Shown here in pieces: positions 34,951-44,734 of a stretch of DNA of 64,000 nt. Below the pieces are notes generated by a model. That model searched no databases, had not been told where the DNA came from, and was given only the letters and a program-made list of their open reading frames with translations. Within the stretch, counting starts at the first letter, position 1, and each line of letters opens with the position of its first letter. The DNA comes from Rhodothermus marinus (GTDB lineage: Bacteria > Bacteroidota > Rhodothermia > Rhodothermales > Rhodothermaceae), in assembly GCF_009936275.1 (NCBI RefSeq), contig NZ_AP019797.1, positions 2,463,890-2,527,889 of the forward strand. Reading direction: 5' to 3'. The position numbers and the translations under genes are program-made.

Positions 34951-36270
34951 TTAGATGATCGTTCCGTCTTCGATCCGGGCATTTTTGGGCAGCACGACGA
35001 TGCCGTCCCGGATGTAAAAGTTCGGCCCCTCGCCTTCCTGCACCTGATCCCGGTTTTTAATCACACAGCGCCGCCCGATACTGACGTTCTTGTCGATAAT
35101 GGCCCCCTCGACGTACGATTCCTCGCCGATGCCCGGATTGTCCGGCCCCTCGACCGGGTCGCGCAGGCTCGGATCGTGCCATGGATAGTAGTCGGCGCCC
35201 ATCATCACCACGTTTTTGACCGTGGCGTTTTCGCGGATGACCGATCGGATGCCGATCACGGAGTTGACGATCTGGCTGTTGATGATCACGCTGCCCTCCG
35301 CGATGATCGAGTCCTGCACGAACGAACTCTGCACCTTGGCCGGCGGGAGCATCCGGGCGTTCGTGTAAATGGGCATCTGCGGATTGTACATGTCGAACGG
35401 TGGATGTCGCTGCGCCAGCATCAGATTCGCTTCGTAGAACGAACGAATCGTTCCGATATCGCTCCAGTAGCCTGTGAAGGGATAGCTGACCACCCGGCAC
35501 TGGCGAATCGCTTTGGGAATGATCTGCTTGCCGAAGTCGTGATCCATTGGATTTTCCTCCAGCAGCCGGCGCAGCACGTCTCTGTTGAACACGTAGATGC
35601 CCATCGAGGCCAGATAAATGCGCCCCTGGGCTTCCATCTCGGGCGAAACCGGACTTTCCTTACCGGCCAGTTCGTGCAGCGGGGGTTTCTCGTAGAACTC
35701 GGTGATGACACCTTCTTCGTCGGTCTTCAGAATGCCAAAGGCCGGGGCCTCCTCGGCACGCACCGGAATCGTTGCAATGGTGATGTCCGCCCGTTTGGCC
35801 CGATGATGCGCCAGTAGAATCCGGTAATCCATCAGATAGAGCTGATCGCCCGAGAGAATCAGCACGTAGTCGTGGCGGAAGACGCCGATGTGCGCCATGC
35901 TGCGCCGCACGGCGTCGGCCGTCCCCTGAAACCACTCGCGCGACGAAGGGGTCTGCTCGGCCGCCAGGATGGACACGAACCCGGTGCGGAACCGATCGAA
36001 GCGGTAGGTCTGGGCAATGTGCCGGTTGAGGCTGGCCGAGTTGAACTGCGTCAGCACGAAGATCCGGTTGATGCCCGAGTTGATACAGTTGGAAATCGGA
36101 ATGTCGATCAACCGATATTTGCCGGCCAGCGGAACAGCCGGCTTCGAACGCTTGAGCGTCAGCGGAAACAGCCGCGTACCGGCCCCGCCGCCGAGAATGA
36201 CTGCAATGGTGCGGTCGTTGATGCGGAGCGCTTCCAGATCCAGTTCCGTTGCCAGTTGAACCTGTTCCAT
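34951..36270 (-). CDS. glgC: Glucose-1-phosphate adenylyltransferase
   Basis: This 439-aa enzyme makes ADP-glucose for glycogen synthesis. The N-terminal nucleotidyltransferase motif is ILGGGAGTRLFPLTLKRSKP, followed by YRLIDIPISNCINSGI (allosteric/effector and catalytic region), SGDQLYLMDY and a left-handed beta-helix C-terminal domain with hexapeptide-type repeats (VIGIRSVIRENATVKN). It lies 31 bp downstream of glgA, so ADP-glucose synthesis and polymerisation are encoded together. No branching or debranching gene is in the window. Confidence 0.96.
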   Translation of the reverse strand: MEQVQLATELDLEALRINDRTIAVILGGGAGTRLFPLTLKRSKPAVPLAGKYRLIDIPISNCINSGINRIFVLTQFNSASLNRHIAQTYRFDRFRTGFVSILAAEQTPSSREWFQGTADAVRRSMAHIGVFRHDYVLILSGDQLYLMDYRILLAHHRAKRADITIATIPVRAEEAPAFGILKTDEEGVITEFYEKPPLHELAGKESPVSPEMEAQGRIYLASMGIYVFNRDVLRRLLEENPMDHDFGKQIIPKAIRQCRVVSYPFTGYWSDIGTIRSFYEANLMLAQRHPPFDMYNPQMPIYTNARMLPPAKVQSSFVQDSIIAEGSVIINSQIVNSVIGIRSVIRENATVKNVVMMGADYYPWHDPSLRDPVEGPDNPGIGEESYVEGAIIDKNVSIGRRCVIKNRDQVQEGEGPNFYIRDGIVVLPKNARIEDGTII

Positions 36271-36301
36271 AACGCCTGGGCTGTGGTTTGGGGAGGGTAG
36301 G

Positions 36302-37771
36302 TTACGAAGTTACCGGCACCAGCGTCCGGTACAGTTCCAGATATTCCTGCGCCGAACGATCCCAGGACCAGTCGCGCTGCATGCCGTTGCGCTGCAGCAC
36401 GCGCCACTGGTCGGGGCGGTAATAGACGGTAAGCGCCCGGCGGATGGCCTGATGAAAGGCGCGGGGCGTGAACGTCTCGAAGCGAAAGCCCGTGCCCTGC
36501 TGCGTGTGCGGATCCCAGGGCTCGACCGTATCCCGCAGGCCGCCTACGGCGTGCACGATCGGGACAGTGCCGTACGTCATGGCGTACATCTGATTGAGCC
36601 CACAGGGTTCCACCCGCGAGGGCATTAGCAGTATGTCACCCGCTGCATAGAGCTGGTGTGCCAGCGTGTTGTTGAACTCAAACCGCAGCACCAGTCGGGG
36701 AAAACCTCCGGGCCGCACGATCCGACAGCGCAGGTCTTCCAGTGCCGCCTGGTAGGCGGGCATGCCGGTGCCCAGCACCACCACCGATACATCGATCTGG
36801 TGCGTCAGCAGCTGTTCCAGTCCGGCCGCCAGCAGATCGACCCCCTTCTCCTGCATGAGCCGACCGATGAACACCAGCAGGGGCCGATCGGGCCGGAGTC
36901 CCAGCGATTCGCACAGCGCTTTTTTGTTCTTTTCCTTACCGGAAAGATCCTCCACCGAGTAGTTCGCAAAAATGAGCGGATCGGTGGCCGGATTCCAGAC
37001 GTCGGGATCGATGCCGTTGAGAATGCCCCGCATTTTGTGCGCCACGCGCTGAAAGACTTCCTGCAGCCCGGCGGCGATATCTTCACGCTCCTGCAGTTCG
37101 CGCGCGTAACCCGGACTCACCGTGGTCACGGCATCGGCCCAGAGCAGTCCGGCCTTCATGGCGTTGAGCTGGCCCCGGTGCTGCAGGTCCTCGGGCCGCG
37201 CCACCGGCACGCCAATCTCCTCCCACACCTGCCAGTCGTAACGCCCCTGATGCTCGGCATTGTGCACGGTGAACACGATCGGAAGCTCGGCCAGCTCGCG
37301 ATAGGCCGGATCTTCGCGCAGCCAGACCGGCAGCAGCGCCGTATGATGATCGTGCAGATGGAGTAGATCGGGACGGAGCACGCCCTCCTTCAAAACTGCC
37401 AGCACGCCCCGCTGAAACACGAAAAAGCGATCGGCCTGATCGGGAAAATCCAGCCCGGTGGCCGGATCCTGGTACACGCCGGGTCGCCCGAAGTGGACCG
37501 GCTCCTCCAGCAGATACACGGGAAATCCGAGCACTTCGGCATCCTGCCGCCAGAGCCGGTAGGACAGGGTGCGGTCCCGATAGGTGAACGCCCCTTCGTG
37601 AATCAGGCGCAGCGCGTCTTCCTGCAGCTGCGCATCGCCAAAGCGGGGCATGAGCACCGCTGCTTCAATGCCGGCCCGGCGCAGAAACTTGGGCAACGCC
37701 CCCAGCACGTCGCCCAGACCGCCTACCTTGGCAATCGGTGCGCACTCGAACGCTACATGCAGTACGTACAT
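36302..37771 (-). CDS. glgA: Glycogen synthase (GT5 family)
   Basis: This 489-aa GT-B fold enzyme transfers glucose from ADP-glucose to glycogen. The N-terminal ADP-glucose-binding motif is KVGGLGDVLGALPKFL near residue 16. The C-terminal GT domain carries FIGRLMQEKGVDLLAAGL and LMPSRVEPCGLNQMYAMTYG with the conserved Glu. Length is normal. It leads the glgA-glgC-small gene unit, and a near-consensus TATCTTTA lies 27 nt upstream of its start on the minus strand. Confidence 0.96.
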   Translation of the reverse strand: MYVLHVAFECAPIAKVGGLGDVLGALPKFLRRAGIEAAVLMPRFGDAQLQEDALRLIHEGAFTYRDRTLSYRLWRQDAEVLGFPVYLLEEPVHFGRPGVYQDPATGLDFPDQADRFFVFQRGVLAVLKEGVLRPDLLHLHDHHTALLPVWLREDPAYRELAELPIVFTVHNAEHQGRYDWQVWEEIGVPVARPEDLQHRGQLNAMKAGLLWADAVTTVSPGYARELQEREDIAAGLQEVFQRVAHKMRGILNGIDPDVWNPATDPLIFANYSVEDLSGKEKNKKALCESLGLRPDRPLLVFIGRLMQEKGVDLLAAGLEQLLTHQIDVSVVVLGTGMPAYQAALEDLRCRIVRPGGFPRLVLRFEFNNTLAHQLYAAGDILLMPSRVEPCGLNQMYAMTYGTVPIVHAVGGLRDTVEPWDPHTQQGTGFRFETFTPRAFHQAIRRALTVYYRPDQWRVLQRNGMQRDWSWDRSAQEYLELYRTLVPVTS

Positions 37772-37797
37772 ACCAACCGGATTGTATTGTCACAGGG

Positions 37798-37805
37798 TAA
37801 AGATA
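37798..37805 (-). promoter_or_regulatory. Near-consensus promoter element for glgA
   Basis: TATCTTTA on the minus strand matches TAnnTTTG except for the last base and lies 27 nt before the glgA start. Confidence 0.4.
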
Positions 37806-37906
37806 AATCGCACGGGCACGTTCTCGAAGCCCCGAATACAAAAACTTTGTTACGGCGCTGAAACCGGCCATGCGCCCTCGGGTACATGCCAGGGATCCGG
37901 CACGCA

Positions 37907-40900
37907 ATGCGCATGGACGAACGAACGCACACGGCTTCGCTCCGGCAGCGACTGGCCCGCACGCGGCGGCGCCTGGTGGCGGCCCGTCTGCTCCAGGGTG
38001 GTCTACAGGCCCTCGGCCTGCTGTCGCTACTCTGGGGGATTGCCGCCCTGCTGGAAGCGCTGCTTTGGCTCCCCACCGGATGGCGCACCGGACTGTTCTG
38101 GGCGCTGGTAGCCGGCTCGCTGGGCCTGCTGGGCTGGACCGTCGGCCGTCCGCTGCTGGCGTTGCGTCGCCTGAGCGACGAGCACCTGGCCCGCCAGATC
38201 GGCCGCTATTTCCCGGAGATCGCCGATCGTCTGATCGACCTGCTGCAGCTCGAAACGGGCCGACGGAGCCCGGCCCCGGAGACGCTGCTGGCCCGCGCCC
38301 GCGAGCAACTGGCCCGGCAGATCGCGCCGGTCCCCTTCGAGCAGATGGTCTCGCTGCGTCCTTCGCCCCGGCTGCTCTCACTGACGCTGGTCCCGCTGCT
38401 GCTGGTGGGCACGCTCTGGCTGCTGGCGCCCGGTGCCTTCCGCGGCGCTTTCGCCCGCCTGCTGGCGCCGGGCCGCACGTTCGAGCGGCCGTTGCCTTTC
38501 ACGCTGAACGTCACCCCGGGCGACACCGAACTGGCCCGTGGCGATACGCTGCACCTCACGGTATCGCTCCGCGGCACAGCATGGCCCGAGCAGCTCACGC
38601 TCCGGCTCCGCTATGCCGGCGAGATGCGTCCCGAAACGTTCTTCCTGAAGCCCGATACGACCGGCCGCGCCTACTTCGCGCTGCCCGACCTGCAGCGCCC
38701 GCTGACCTATCAGGTGGAGGCTGCTCCCGCGGCAACGCCCTGGTACACGGTCACGCTACGTGAACGGCCGCTCGTGCGGCGCCTGCAACTGACGCTGCAC
38801 TATCCGTCCTACGCCGGACTCCCTGCGCAGACGCTACCACCCGACGTCGGCAACGTCTCCGCCCTGCCCGGTACCCGGATTGAACTGCGGGTGCTGACCG
38901 GCGCCGCGCCCGTCGACTCCGCCCTGGTGCGCTTCGACGACGGCTCCGCCCTGGCGCTGACGGTCCGCGACAGCCTGGCGCAGGGCACCTTCACGCTGCA
39001 CCGCGCCGGCCATTACTGGATCGAACTGCATGCACCGGGTGGCCTGACCAATCCCGAACCGGTGCGCTACACGCTGGAGCTGGTGCCCGACGACCCGCCC
39101 ACCATCACGCTGCTGCAACCCGAAGCCACCTACACACTCGACGACGCCCTCCGGGCACCGCTGCAGGTGCGCGTGCACGACGACTTCGGCTTTACGGCGC
39201 TGCGGCTCTACTGGCGCCTGGCCGAAAGCACCTTCCGCACCCCGGAGACCGACTTTTCGAGCCGCCCCCTGCCGCTGACCACGCCGCGCCCGCTCGATCA
39301 GGAAATCCAGCAGCAATGGGATCTGCGTGCCGACGGGCTGGACCTCGTGCCCGGCGACGTGATCGAATACTACCTGCAGGTGTGGGACAACGACCGCGTC
39401 TCCGGCCCCAAGTCGGCCCGCACGCCGGTGCAGTACCTCCGGCTCCCTTCGCTGGCCGAGCGCTACGAGATGCTCGACGCCGCTCAGGACGACGTGGCCG
39501 AAGGGCTGGAGTCGGTGCGTGAGCAGGCCGAGCAGCTCCGCACCACCTTCCAGGAGCTACGCGAGACGATCCAGCGCACCCGTCAGGCCGGCTGGGAGGA
39601 GCAGCAGCAGGCCGAACAACTCCGCCGCCAGCAGGAAGCGCTCGAAGAGCAGGTCGAATCGCTCACCCGCCAGCTCGAACAGATCACCCGGGAAATGGCC
39701 ACCAACCGGCTCGTAAGCGACGAGACGCTCGAGCTGTACCGGGAGCTGCAACGGGTGGTCGAGGAAATCCGGTCGCCGGAGCTGCGCGAAGCGCTGGAAA
39801 AACTCCAGGAAGCGCTACGCGCGCTCGATCTGCCCCGGCTGCTGGAAAACATGGAGGAGGTGGAATTCAACGAAGCCCAGTTCCGCGAGCGCATCGAGCG
39901 CGCGCTGGAGCTGTTCCAGCGCCTGCGTACGCAGCAACAACTGGAAGAAGCGGCCCGCCGCGCCGAGGAACTGGCCCGCCTGCAGGAACGCCTGGCCGAG
40001 CGCACCGCCGCACTCGAACGCCGGCAGCACGGCGAAACGGGCGAATCGTCCGCGTCTGACTCCACCGGCCACGTAGATCCCGAAGCGCTGGCCCGCCAGC
40101 AGGAACAGGCCAGCCAGGAAGCTCGCCGCCTCGAAGAACTGCTGGAAGAGACGCGCCGCCAGATGGAGGAGCTGCGCGGCATGCCGCGCCAGAGTATGGA
40201 CTCGCTCCGGCAGGCGCTCCGCCGCCAGCAGCTTCCCGAACGCATGCAGCAGAATGCGCAGCAGCTCCGCCAGGGCAACTTCTCGGGCGCACGCCGGGAG
40301 CAGCAGCAGATGGAACAGCAACTGGAGCAACTGGCCGCCCGGCTGCAGCAGCTCGAGCAGCAGATGGAAGGCACCCAGCGACAGATCAACGCGGCCGGTC
40401 TACGTCAGGCCCTCCGGCACATCTTGTTGCTCTCGGAATCTCAAGAGACGCTCCGCAACGACATTCAGGCGCTGCGCACGGAGCAGGCCGCGGCGCCGAT
40501 GGCCCGTCGCCAGGAGCAGCTGGTGCAGGGCACCCGTGTCGTTACCGACTCCCTGCGCCAGCTCGCCCGTCGCATTCCCCAGATGGACCGGGCCGTGCAG
40601 CAGACGGCCGGCGAGGCGCTCCAGGCCATGGACCAGGCGATCGGCGCACTGACCGAGGGCAGCGCCCGCATGGCGGGCAGCTACCAGACGGCCGCCATGA
40701 TGCACCTGAACGAGCTGGCCCGCATGCTGGCCGACCTGCTCGATCAACTTCAGAACCAGCAGGCCATGGGCGGCCTGTCGCTGGAGCAGATGATCGAGCA
40801 ACTGCAGCGCATGGCCGGCCAGCAGCAGCAGCTCAACGACCAGATCCAGCAGCTGCTCAACGACATCCAGGGCACGCGGCTGACCACCGATCAGCTCGAA

Positions 40901-41338
40901 CGCATGCGCCAGCTCGCCCGCCAGCAGGAAGCCATCCGCCGCCAGCTCCAGCAGCTCGCCCGCGACCGGGAAGCGCGGCGCCGCCTGCTGGGCGACCTCG
41001 ACGCCCTCGCCCGCCAGATGGAAGAGACCGTCCAGGAACTCCGGCGCGGCCAGATCAACCGGGAGACGATCGAGCGCCAGCGCCAGATCCTCATCCGCCT
41101 GCTCGAAGCCCAACACTCCATCCGCGAGCAGGAGCAGGAACGTCGCCGCCAGAGCCGTCCGGGCGAAGACGTCGTGCGCGAAAGCCCGCCCGAGCTGACC
41201 CCGCAGCAGGAGCTGGACCGCCTGCGCCGTGCCCTGATCGATGCCCTCGAAAGCGGCTACGCGCCCGACTACGAAGCGCTCATCAAGCGCTACTTCGAAC
41301 TGCTCGAGCGCCTGCAACGCCAGCAGAACCGGCACTGA
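37907..41338 (+). CDS. Large membrane-anchored coiled-coil protein (DUF4175 type)
   Basis: This protein is about 1143 aa. The N-terminus has two or three membrane segments (LGLLSLLWGIAALLEALLWL, GLFWALVAGSLGLLGW, and LTLVPLLLVGTLWLL near residue 165). Then come beta-rich, Ig-like segments to about residue 540, and roughly 600 residues of Gln/Arg/Glu-rich coiled coil. This is the architecture of the Bacteroidota DUF4175 family. A role in envelope mechanics or secretion is possible but unproven. Three nearby ATG codons could start it; the one with AGGGA 11 nt upstream was chosen. Its 3' end overlaps the convergent EEP gene by 56 bp. Confidence 0.8.
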   Translation: MRMDERTHTASLRQRLARTRRRLVAARLLQGGLQALGLLSLLWGIAALLEALLWLPTGWRTGLFWALVAGSLGLLGWTVGRPLLALRRLSDEHLARQIGRYFPEIADRLIDLLQLETGRRSPAPETLLARAREQLARQIAPVPFEQMVSLRPSPRLLSLTLVPLLLVGTLWLLAPGAFRGAFARLLAPGRTFERPLPFTLNVTPGDTELARGDTLHLTVSLRGTAWPEQLTLRLRYAGEMRPETFFLKPDTTGRAYFALPDLQRPLTYQVEAAPAATPWYTVTLRERPLVRRLQLTLHYPSYAGLPAQTLPPDVGNVSALPGTRIELRVLTGAAPVDSALVRFDDGSALALTVRDSLAQGTFTLHRAGHYWIELHAPGGLTNPEPVRYTLELVPDDPPTITLLQPEATYTLDDALRAPLQVRVHDDFGFTALRLYWRLAESTFRTPETDFSSRPLPLTTPRPLDQEIQQQWDLRADGLDLVPGDVIEYYLQVWDNDRVSGPKSARTPVQYLRLPSLAERYEMLDAAQDDVAEGLESVREQAEQLRTTFQELRETIQRTRQAGWEEQQQAEQLRRQQEALEEQVESLTRQLEQITREMATNRLVSDETLELYRELQRVVEEIRSPELREALEKLQEALRALDLPRLLENMEEVEFNEAQFRERIERALELFQRLRTQQQLEEAARRAEELARLQERLAERTAALERRQHGETGESSASDSTGHVDPEALARQQEQASQEARRLEELLEETRRQMEELRGMPRQSMDSLRQALRRQQLPERMQQNAQQLRQGNFSGARREQQQMEQQLEQLAARLQQLEQQMEGTQRQINAAGLRQALRHILLLSESQETLRNDIQALRTEQAAAPMARRQEQLVQGTRVVTDSLRQLARRIPQMDRAVQQTAGEALQAMDQAIGALTEGSARMAGSYQTAAMMHLNELARMLADLLDQLQNQQAMGGLSLEQMIEQLQRMAGQQQQLNDQIQQLLNDIQGTRLTTDQLERMRQLARQQEAIRRQLQQLARDREARRRLLGDLDALARQMEETVQELRRGQINRETIERQRQILIRLLEAQHSIREQEQERRRQSRPGEDVVRESPPELTPQQELDRLRRALIDALESGYAPDYEALIKRYFELLERLQRQQNRH

Positions 41339-42419
41339 AGGAAACGGCGGCCTGTGGCGCCGAATCGCTTCGCGCCGTGGCGATCTTTTCAGATGCTTCC
41401 CGCTGTTCCTCCCGGCTGGCCTCTGGTTCTTCCTGCACCTGCCCCGCTTCCGGCGCAAACTGCAGGGTGATCAGCACCGGGAAATGGTCCGAACCCCAGT
41501 AAGGAAGCCGACGGAGTCGCCGAAGCCAGAAATGCTTGCTGTGAAAGACGTGATCCAGCGGCCAGCGCAGAAATGGCCAGCGTGCATGATAGGTATTGAA
41601 AAAGCCGCGTCCACGGCGTGGATCGAGCAGACCGCTGATGTGCTGAAACAACCGCGTCGTGGACGACCAGGCCACGTCGTTCAGATCACCGGCTACAATG
41701 ACCGGCTCGCGGATTGCCTTCACTTCGCGCCCCACGACAAGCAGTTCGGCGTCTCGGGCCGTTGAAGTAAGGTCTTCCGTGGGCACCGGCGGCCTCGGAT
41801 GCACGCCGTAAAACCACACCGGTACGCCATTGCGCAGCAGCACACGCGTACGGATAGACGGCACGTCTTCCTCGATCAGAAATCGAACTTCCGGACCGAG
41901 CAGCGTAAGCTTGCTGAAAAGTGCCATGCCATACGTGTTACGCTGCGGTTGCAGCACGGAAAACGAATAGGCTTTCGCAAGCGCCTGCTGCACCTGGTTC
42001 GTCCACCAGGCGTCGGTTTCGACCAGCAGAATCAGATCCGGATCGTATCTTCGAATCAGTGCAAGCAGGCGATCGACCGCGCGGTTCGTCATGAGCACAT
42101 TGGCGACGAACAACGTCAGTTCGTCTGAGGGCCGGGGATGCTTCGTCGAAAGCACCTGCTTGCGAGCCAGCGGGGTGAACGGGAAAATGCGCCACCCCTG
42201 ATAAATCAGACAGGCCAGCATGCCCAGTCCGGCGACGGCCTTCACTGCAAGCGGCCAACCGGTCCAGGGCCAGCTACACCCCAGCACGAGCGCCAGCACC
42301 GCCCACTGAATGCGGGGAAATTCAGTCACACGCACCCACCAGATCGTACTTTTCCAGAAGGGAAGCAGTGTGACGACGCCCACGATCAGGCTCAATCCAA
42401 GTACCAGCCCATCGCCCAT
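41283..42419 (-). CDS. Membrane-anchored endonuclease/exonuclease/phosphatase family protein
   Basis: This 378-aa protein has two or three N-terminal membrane helices (LSLIVGVVTLLPFW, WAVLALVLGCSWPW, AVAGLGMLACLIY), then an EEP fold domain: NVLMTNRAVDRLLALIRRYD, LILLVETDAWW (metal Glu), YGVHPRPPVP, VAGDLNDVAWS and the C-terminal GSDHFPVLITL with the Asp-His pair. YafD-like proteins of this layout are of uncertain substrate. The last 40 residues are low-complexity and overlap the DUF4175 gene. It starts 3 bp after dprA. Confidence 0.9.
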   Translation of the reverse strand: MGDGLVLGLSLIVGVVTLLPFWKSTIWWVRVTEFPRIQWAVLALVLGCSWPWTGWPLAVKAVAGLGMLACLIYQGWRIFPFTPLARKQVLSTKHPRPSDELTLFVANVLMTNRAVDRLLALIRRYDPDLILLVETDAWWTNQVQQALAKAYSFSVLQPQRNTYGMALFSKLTLLGPEVRFLIEEDVPSIRTRVLLRNGVPVWFYGVHPRPPVPTEDLTSTARDAELLVVGREVKAIREPVIVAGDLNDVAWSSTTRLFQHISGLLDPRRGRGFFNTYHARWPFLRWPLDHVFHSKHFWLRRLRRLPYWGSDHFPVLITLQFAPEAGQVQEEPEASREEQREASEKIATARSDSAPQAAVSFSAGSAGVAGARAVRSSA

Positions 42420-42422
42420 GGT

Positions 42423-43577
42423 TTATTGCAACCGATAAAACTGTTTGCCGGCCAGCTGGCGCACCAGGCCTTTGAACTCGAGCTGTAGAAGATAGACCAG
42501 CGCCGTCGAAGGGTCCAGTCCGGTGCGCTCGCACAGCACGTCGATATGGATGGGCTCGGGCTCCAGGGCGTCGTAGAGCTGGCGCTCCAGCCCGCTCAGC
42601 GGCGGTGGCGGCGGCTCTGGCGCCGACGGCGCACTACCCAGGCCCAGGGCCTCCAGCACGTCGTCGGGCGAGCAGACGAGCCGGGCCAGGCTGTCGCGGA
42701 CAAGCCGGTTGGGTCCGGCACTGGCCGGATTGTGAAGCGCACCCGGTATGGCCAGCACCTCGCGGTTCTGCTCGAGCGCCAGGCGGGCGGTGATGAGCGC
42801 GCCCCCGGTCTCGTAGGCTTCGACGATGAGCACGGCCCGGGCCAGTCCGCTGATCAGCCGATTGCGGCGGGGAAAGTTGGGCGCGTCGGGCGCCGCTCCC
42901 AGCGGAAACTCGGACAGCAATGCGCCCTGCGTCATGATGGCCCGGGCCAGTCGCTCGTGCCGCGACGGATAGATGCGGTCGACGCCGGAGCCCAGCACGG
43001 CCAGCGTACGCCCGCCGCCCTCCAGCGCGCCCCGATGCGCGGCCGCGTCGATGCCGTAGGCCAGGCCGCTAACCACGGTCACCCCCTCCCGCGCCAATGC
43101 GGCGGCGAACTGGCGGGCCGTGCGCAACCCGTAGTCCGTCGGACGCCGCGTGCCCACGATGGCCACGGCGTTGTCGTCGGCGGGCGTCAACTCTCCACGC
43201 ACCCAGAGCAGCGCCGGGGGATCGTAGATCTGGCGAAGCAGCGGCGGGAAACGCTCGTCCCAGGCCGGAATCAGCGTGGCGCCGACCCGCTCGGCCCGCT
43301 CGAACTGCGCGTCCACGGCATCCCAGTCGTCGAAGGCCGCGATGCGGCGGGCCGTCTGCATGCCGATACCCGGCACCTGCACAAGCGCGGCAACCGGCGC
43401 GTGCAGGGCCGCCTGCGCCGAACCGAAGCGGGCCAGCAGCGCCCGAATGCGTCCGGGTCCTACGCCCGGCACCAGCGTCAGCGCCACCAGCGCCCGGAGT
43501 TCTTCGACGGGATCGTCGGGCGCGGCCCCGAACGCCCCGCCTTCGTCTTCATCGAAGAGAAAGGGCTCGGCCGTCAC
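42423..43577 (-). CDS. dprA: DNA-processing protein DprA
   Basis: This 384-aa protein binds incoming single-stranded DNA and loads RecA during natural transformation. Order of domains: N-terminal helix-hairpin-helix pair (VPGVGPGRIRALLARFG; VPGIGMQTARRI), Rossmann core (VGTRRPTDYGLRTARQFA, VSGLAYGIDAAAHRGAL, FPRRNRLISGLA, GGALITARLALEQNREV), and C-terminal winged helix (LERQLYDALEPEPIHIDVLC). It is downstream of obgE with a 40-bp gap. Presence of dprA suggests competence, but no com genes are seen here. Confidence 0.96.
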   Translation of the reverse strand: MTAEPFLFDEDEGGAFGAAPDDPVEELRALVALTLVPGVGPGRIRALLARFGSAQAALHAPVAALVQVPGIGMQTARRIAAFDDWDAVDAQFERAERVGATLIPAWDERFPPLLRQIYDPPALLWVRGELTPADDNAVAIVGTRRPTDYGLRTARQFAAALAREGVTVVSGLAYGIDAAAHRGALEGGGRTLAVLGSGVDRIYPSRHERLARAIMTQGALLSEFPLGAAPDAPNFPRRNRLISGLARAVLIVEAYETGGALITARLALEQNREVLAIPGALHNPASAGPNRLVRDSLARLVCSPDDVLEALGLGSAPSAPEPPPPPLSGLERQLYDALEPEPIHIDVLCERTGLDPSTALVYLLQLEFKGLVRQLAGKQFYRLQ

Positions 43578-43617
43578 GATGGGCTTTTTGCATAAAGACC
43601 CCGCGTGGCGCGATCTG

Positions 43618-44640
43618 TTACGTGGCGGCCTCGGCTGCCGCCCGCAATTCCTGCAGCTGGCGCCAGAGTCCTTCCTTCAGCGCCTCCAGCCCGATCCGGG
43701 CCACGGCGCTGATCGGATAGATCGGCATGTCGTCGGGGAGTTCGGCCCTCACGGCCGCTACGCGGGCCTCGCGTTCATCCTCCGGCACCAGGTCCAGCTT
43801 GCTCAGCGCAACGGCGCGGGGCTTTTCGAGCAGGGTCGGATTGAACGCCTCCAGTTCACCCAGCAGCGTCCGGTAGACTCGCCCGGGCTCCTCCTCGACG
43901 ATCGGGATGACGAACAGCAGGATGGCATTGCGCTCGATGTGCTTCAGAAAGCGGATGCCCAGCCCGCGCCCTTCGTGTGCGCCTTCGATAATACCGGGGA
44001 GATCGGCCATCACGAACGAGCGAAATTCACCCACGTACACCATGCCCAGCGCGGGCTCCAGCGTCGTGAACGGATAGTCGGCGATCTTCGGACGCGCCGC
44101 CGAAATCGAAGCGATCAGCGTACTCTTGCCGGCGTTCGGGAAGCCTACCAGCCCCACGTCGGCCAGCAGCTTCAGCTCCAGCGTGATGTTTTTCTCCTCG
44201 CCGGGTTCGCCGGGCTGCGCGTAGCGCGGCGCCTGATTCGTGGGAGATTTGAAGAAAGCGTTGCCCCGGCCGCCCCGGCCCCCTTTTGCCAGGAGCAGCC
44301 GCTGACCGGGCCGGAGCACCTCACCGATCACCTCGCCGGTCTCCGTGATCTTTGCCACCGTGCCGAGCGGCACCCGGATGATCACGTCGCGGCCGTCGCG
44401 ACCTTTCTTGTTCTTGCCGGAGCCCGGCTGCCCGTCTTCGGCAAAGTGGTGCCGGTTGTAGCGCAGGTCCAGCAGCGTGTACAGGTTCGGATCGCCTTCC
44501 AGATAGACCGAACCGCCGTCGCCGCCGTCGCCGCCGGCCGGTCCCCCTTTCGGGACGTACTTCTCCCGCCGGAACGCGACGGCTCCGGCCCCGCCCTTTC
44601 CACTGCGCACCGTGATCGTTACGTAATCGACAAACTTCAT
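43618..44640 (-). CDS. obgE: GTPase ObgE/CgtA
   Basis: This 340-aa ribosome-associated GTPase is linked to 50S assembly and stress control. The N-terminal Gly-rich Obg fold (VRSGKGGAGAVAFRREKYVP, GGPAGGDGGDGG) spans residues 1-155. The G domain has GFPNAGKSTL (G1), ADLPGIIEGAHEGRGLG (G3) and LSKLDLV (G4). No extra C-terminal OCT domain is present. The start at MKFVDYV has an excellent AGGGGAAGG ribosome site a few bases upstream, which rules out a longer in-frame opening. Confidence 0.97.
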   Translation of the reverse strand: MKFVDYVTITVRSGKGGAGAVAFRREKYVPKGGPAGGDGGDGGSVYLEGDPNLYTLLDLRYNRHHFAEDGQPGSGKNKKGRDGRDVIIRVPLGTVAKITETGEVIGEVLRPGQRLLLAKGGRGGRGNAFFKSPTNQAPRYAQPGEPGEEKNITLELKLLADVGLVGFPNAGKSTLIASISAARPKIADYPFTTLEPALGMVYVGEFRSFVMADLPGIIEGAHEGRGLGIRFLKHIERNAILLFVIPIVEEEPGRVYRTLLGELEAFNPTLLEKPRAVALSKLDLVPEDEREARVAAVRAELPDDMPIYPISAVARIGLEALKEGLWRQLQELRAAAEAAT

Positions 44641-44734
44641 TGCCTTCCCCTCATCGGTTTGGGTTTTTCTGAACGCCCGGCCTCCGCCGAAGTTTTGCCG
44701 AACCGTGCCGCTCCGGTTTCGTTGGACGACAGGT

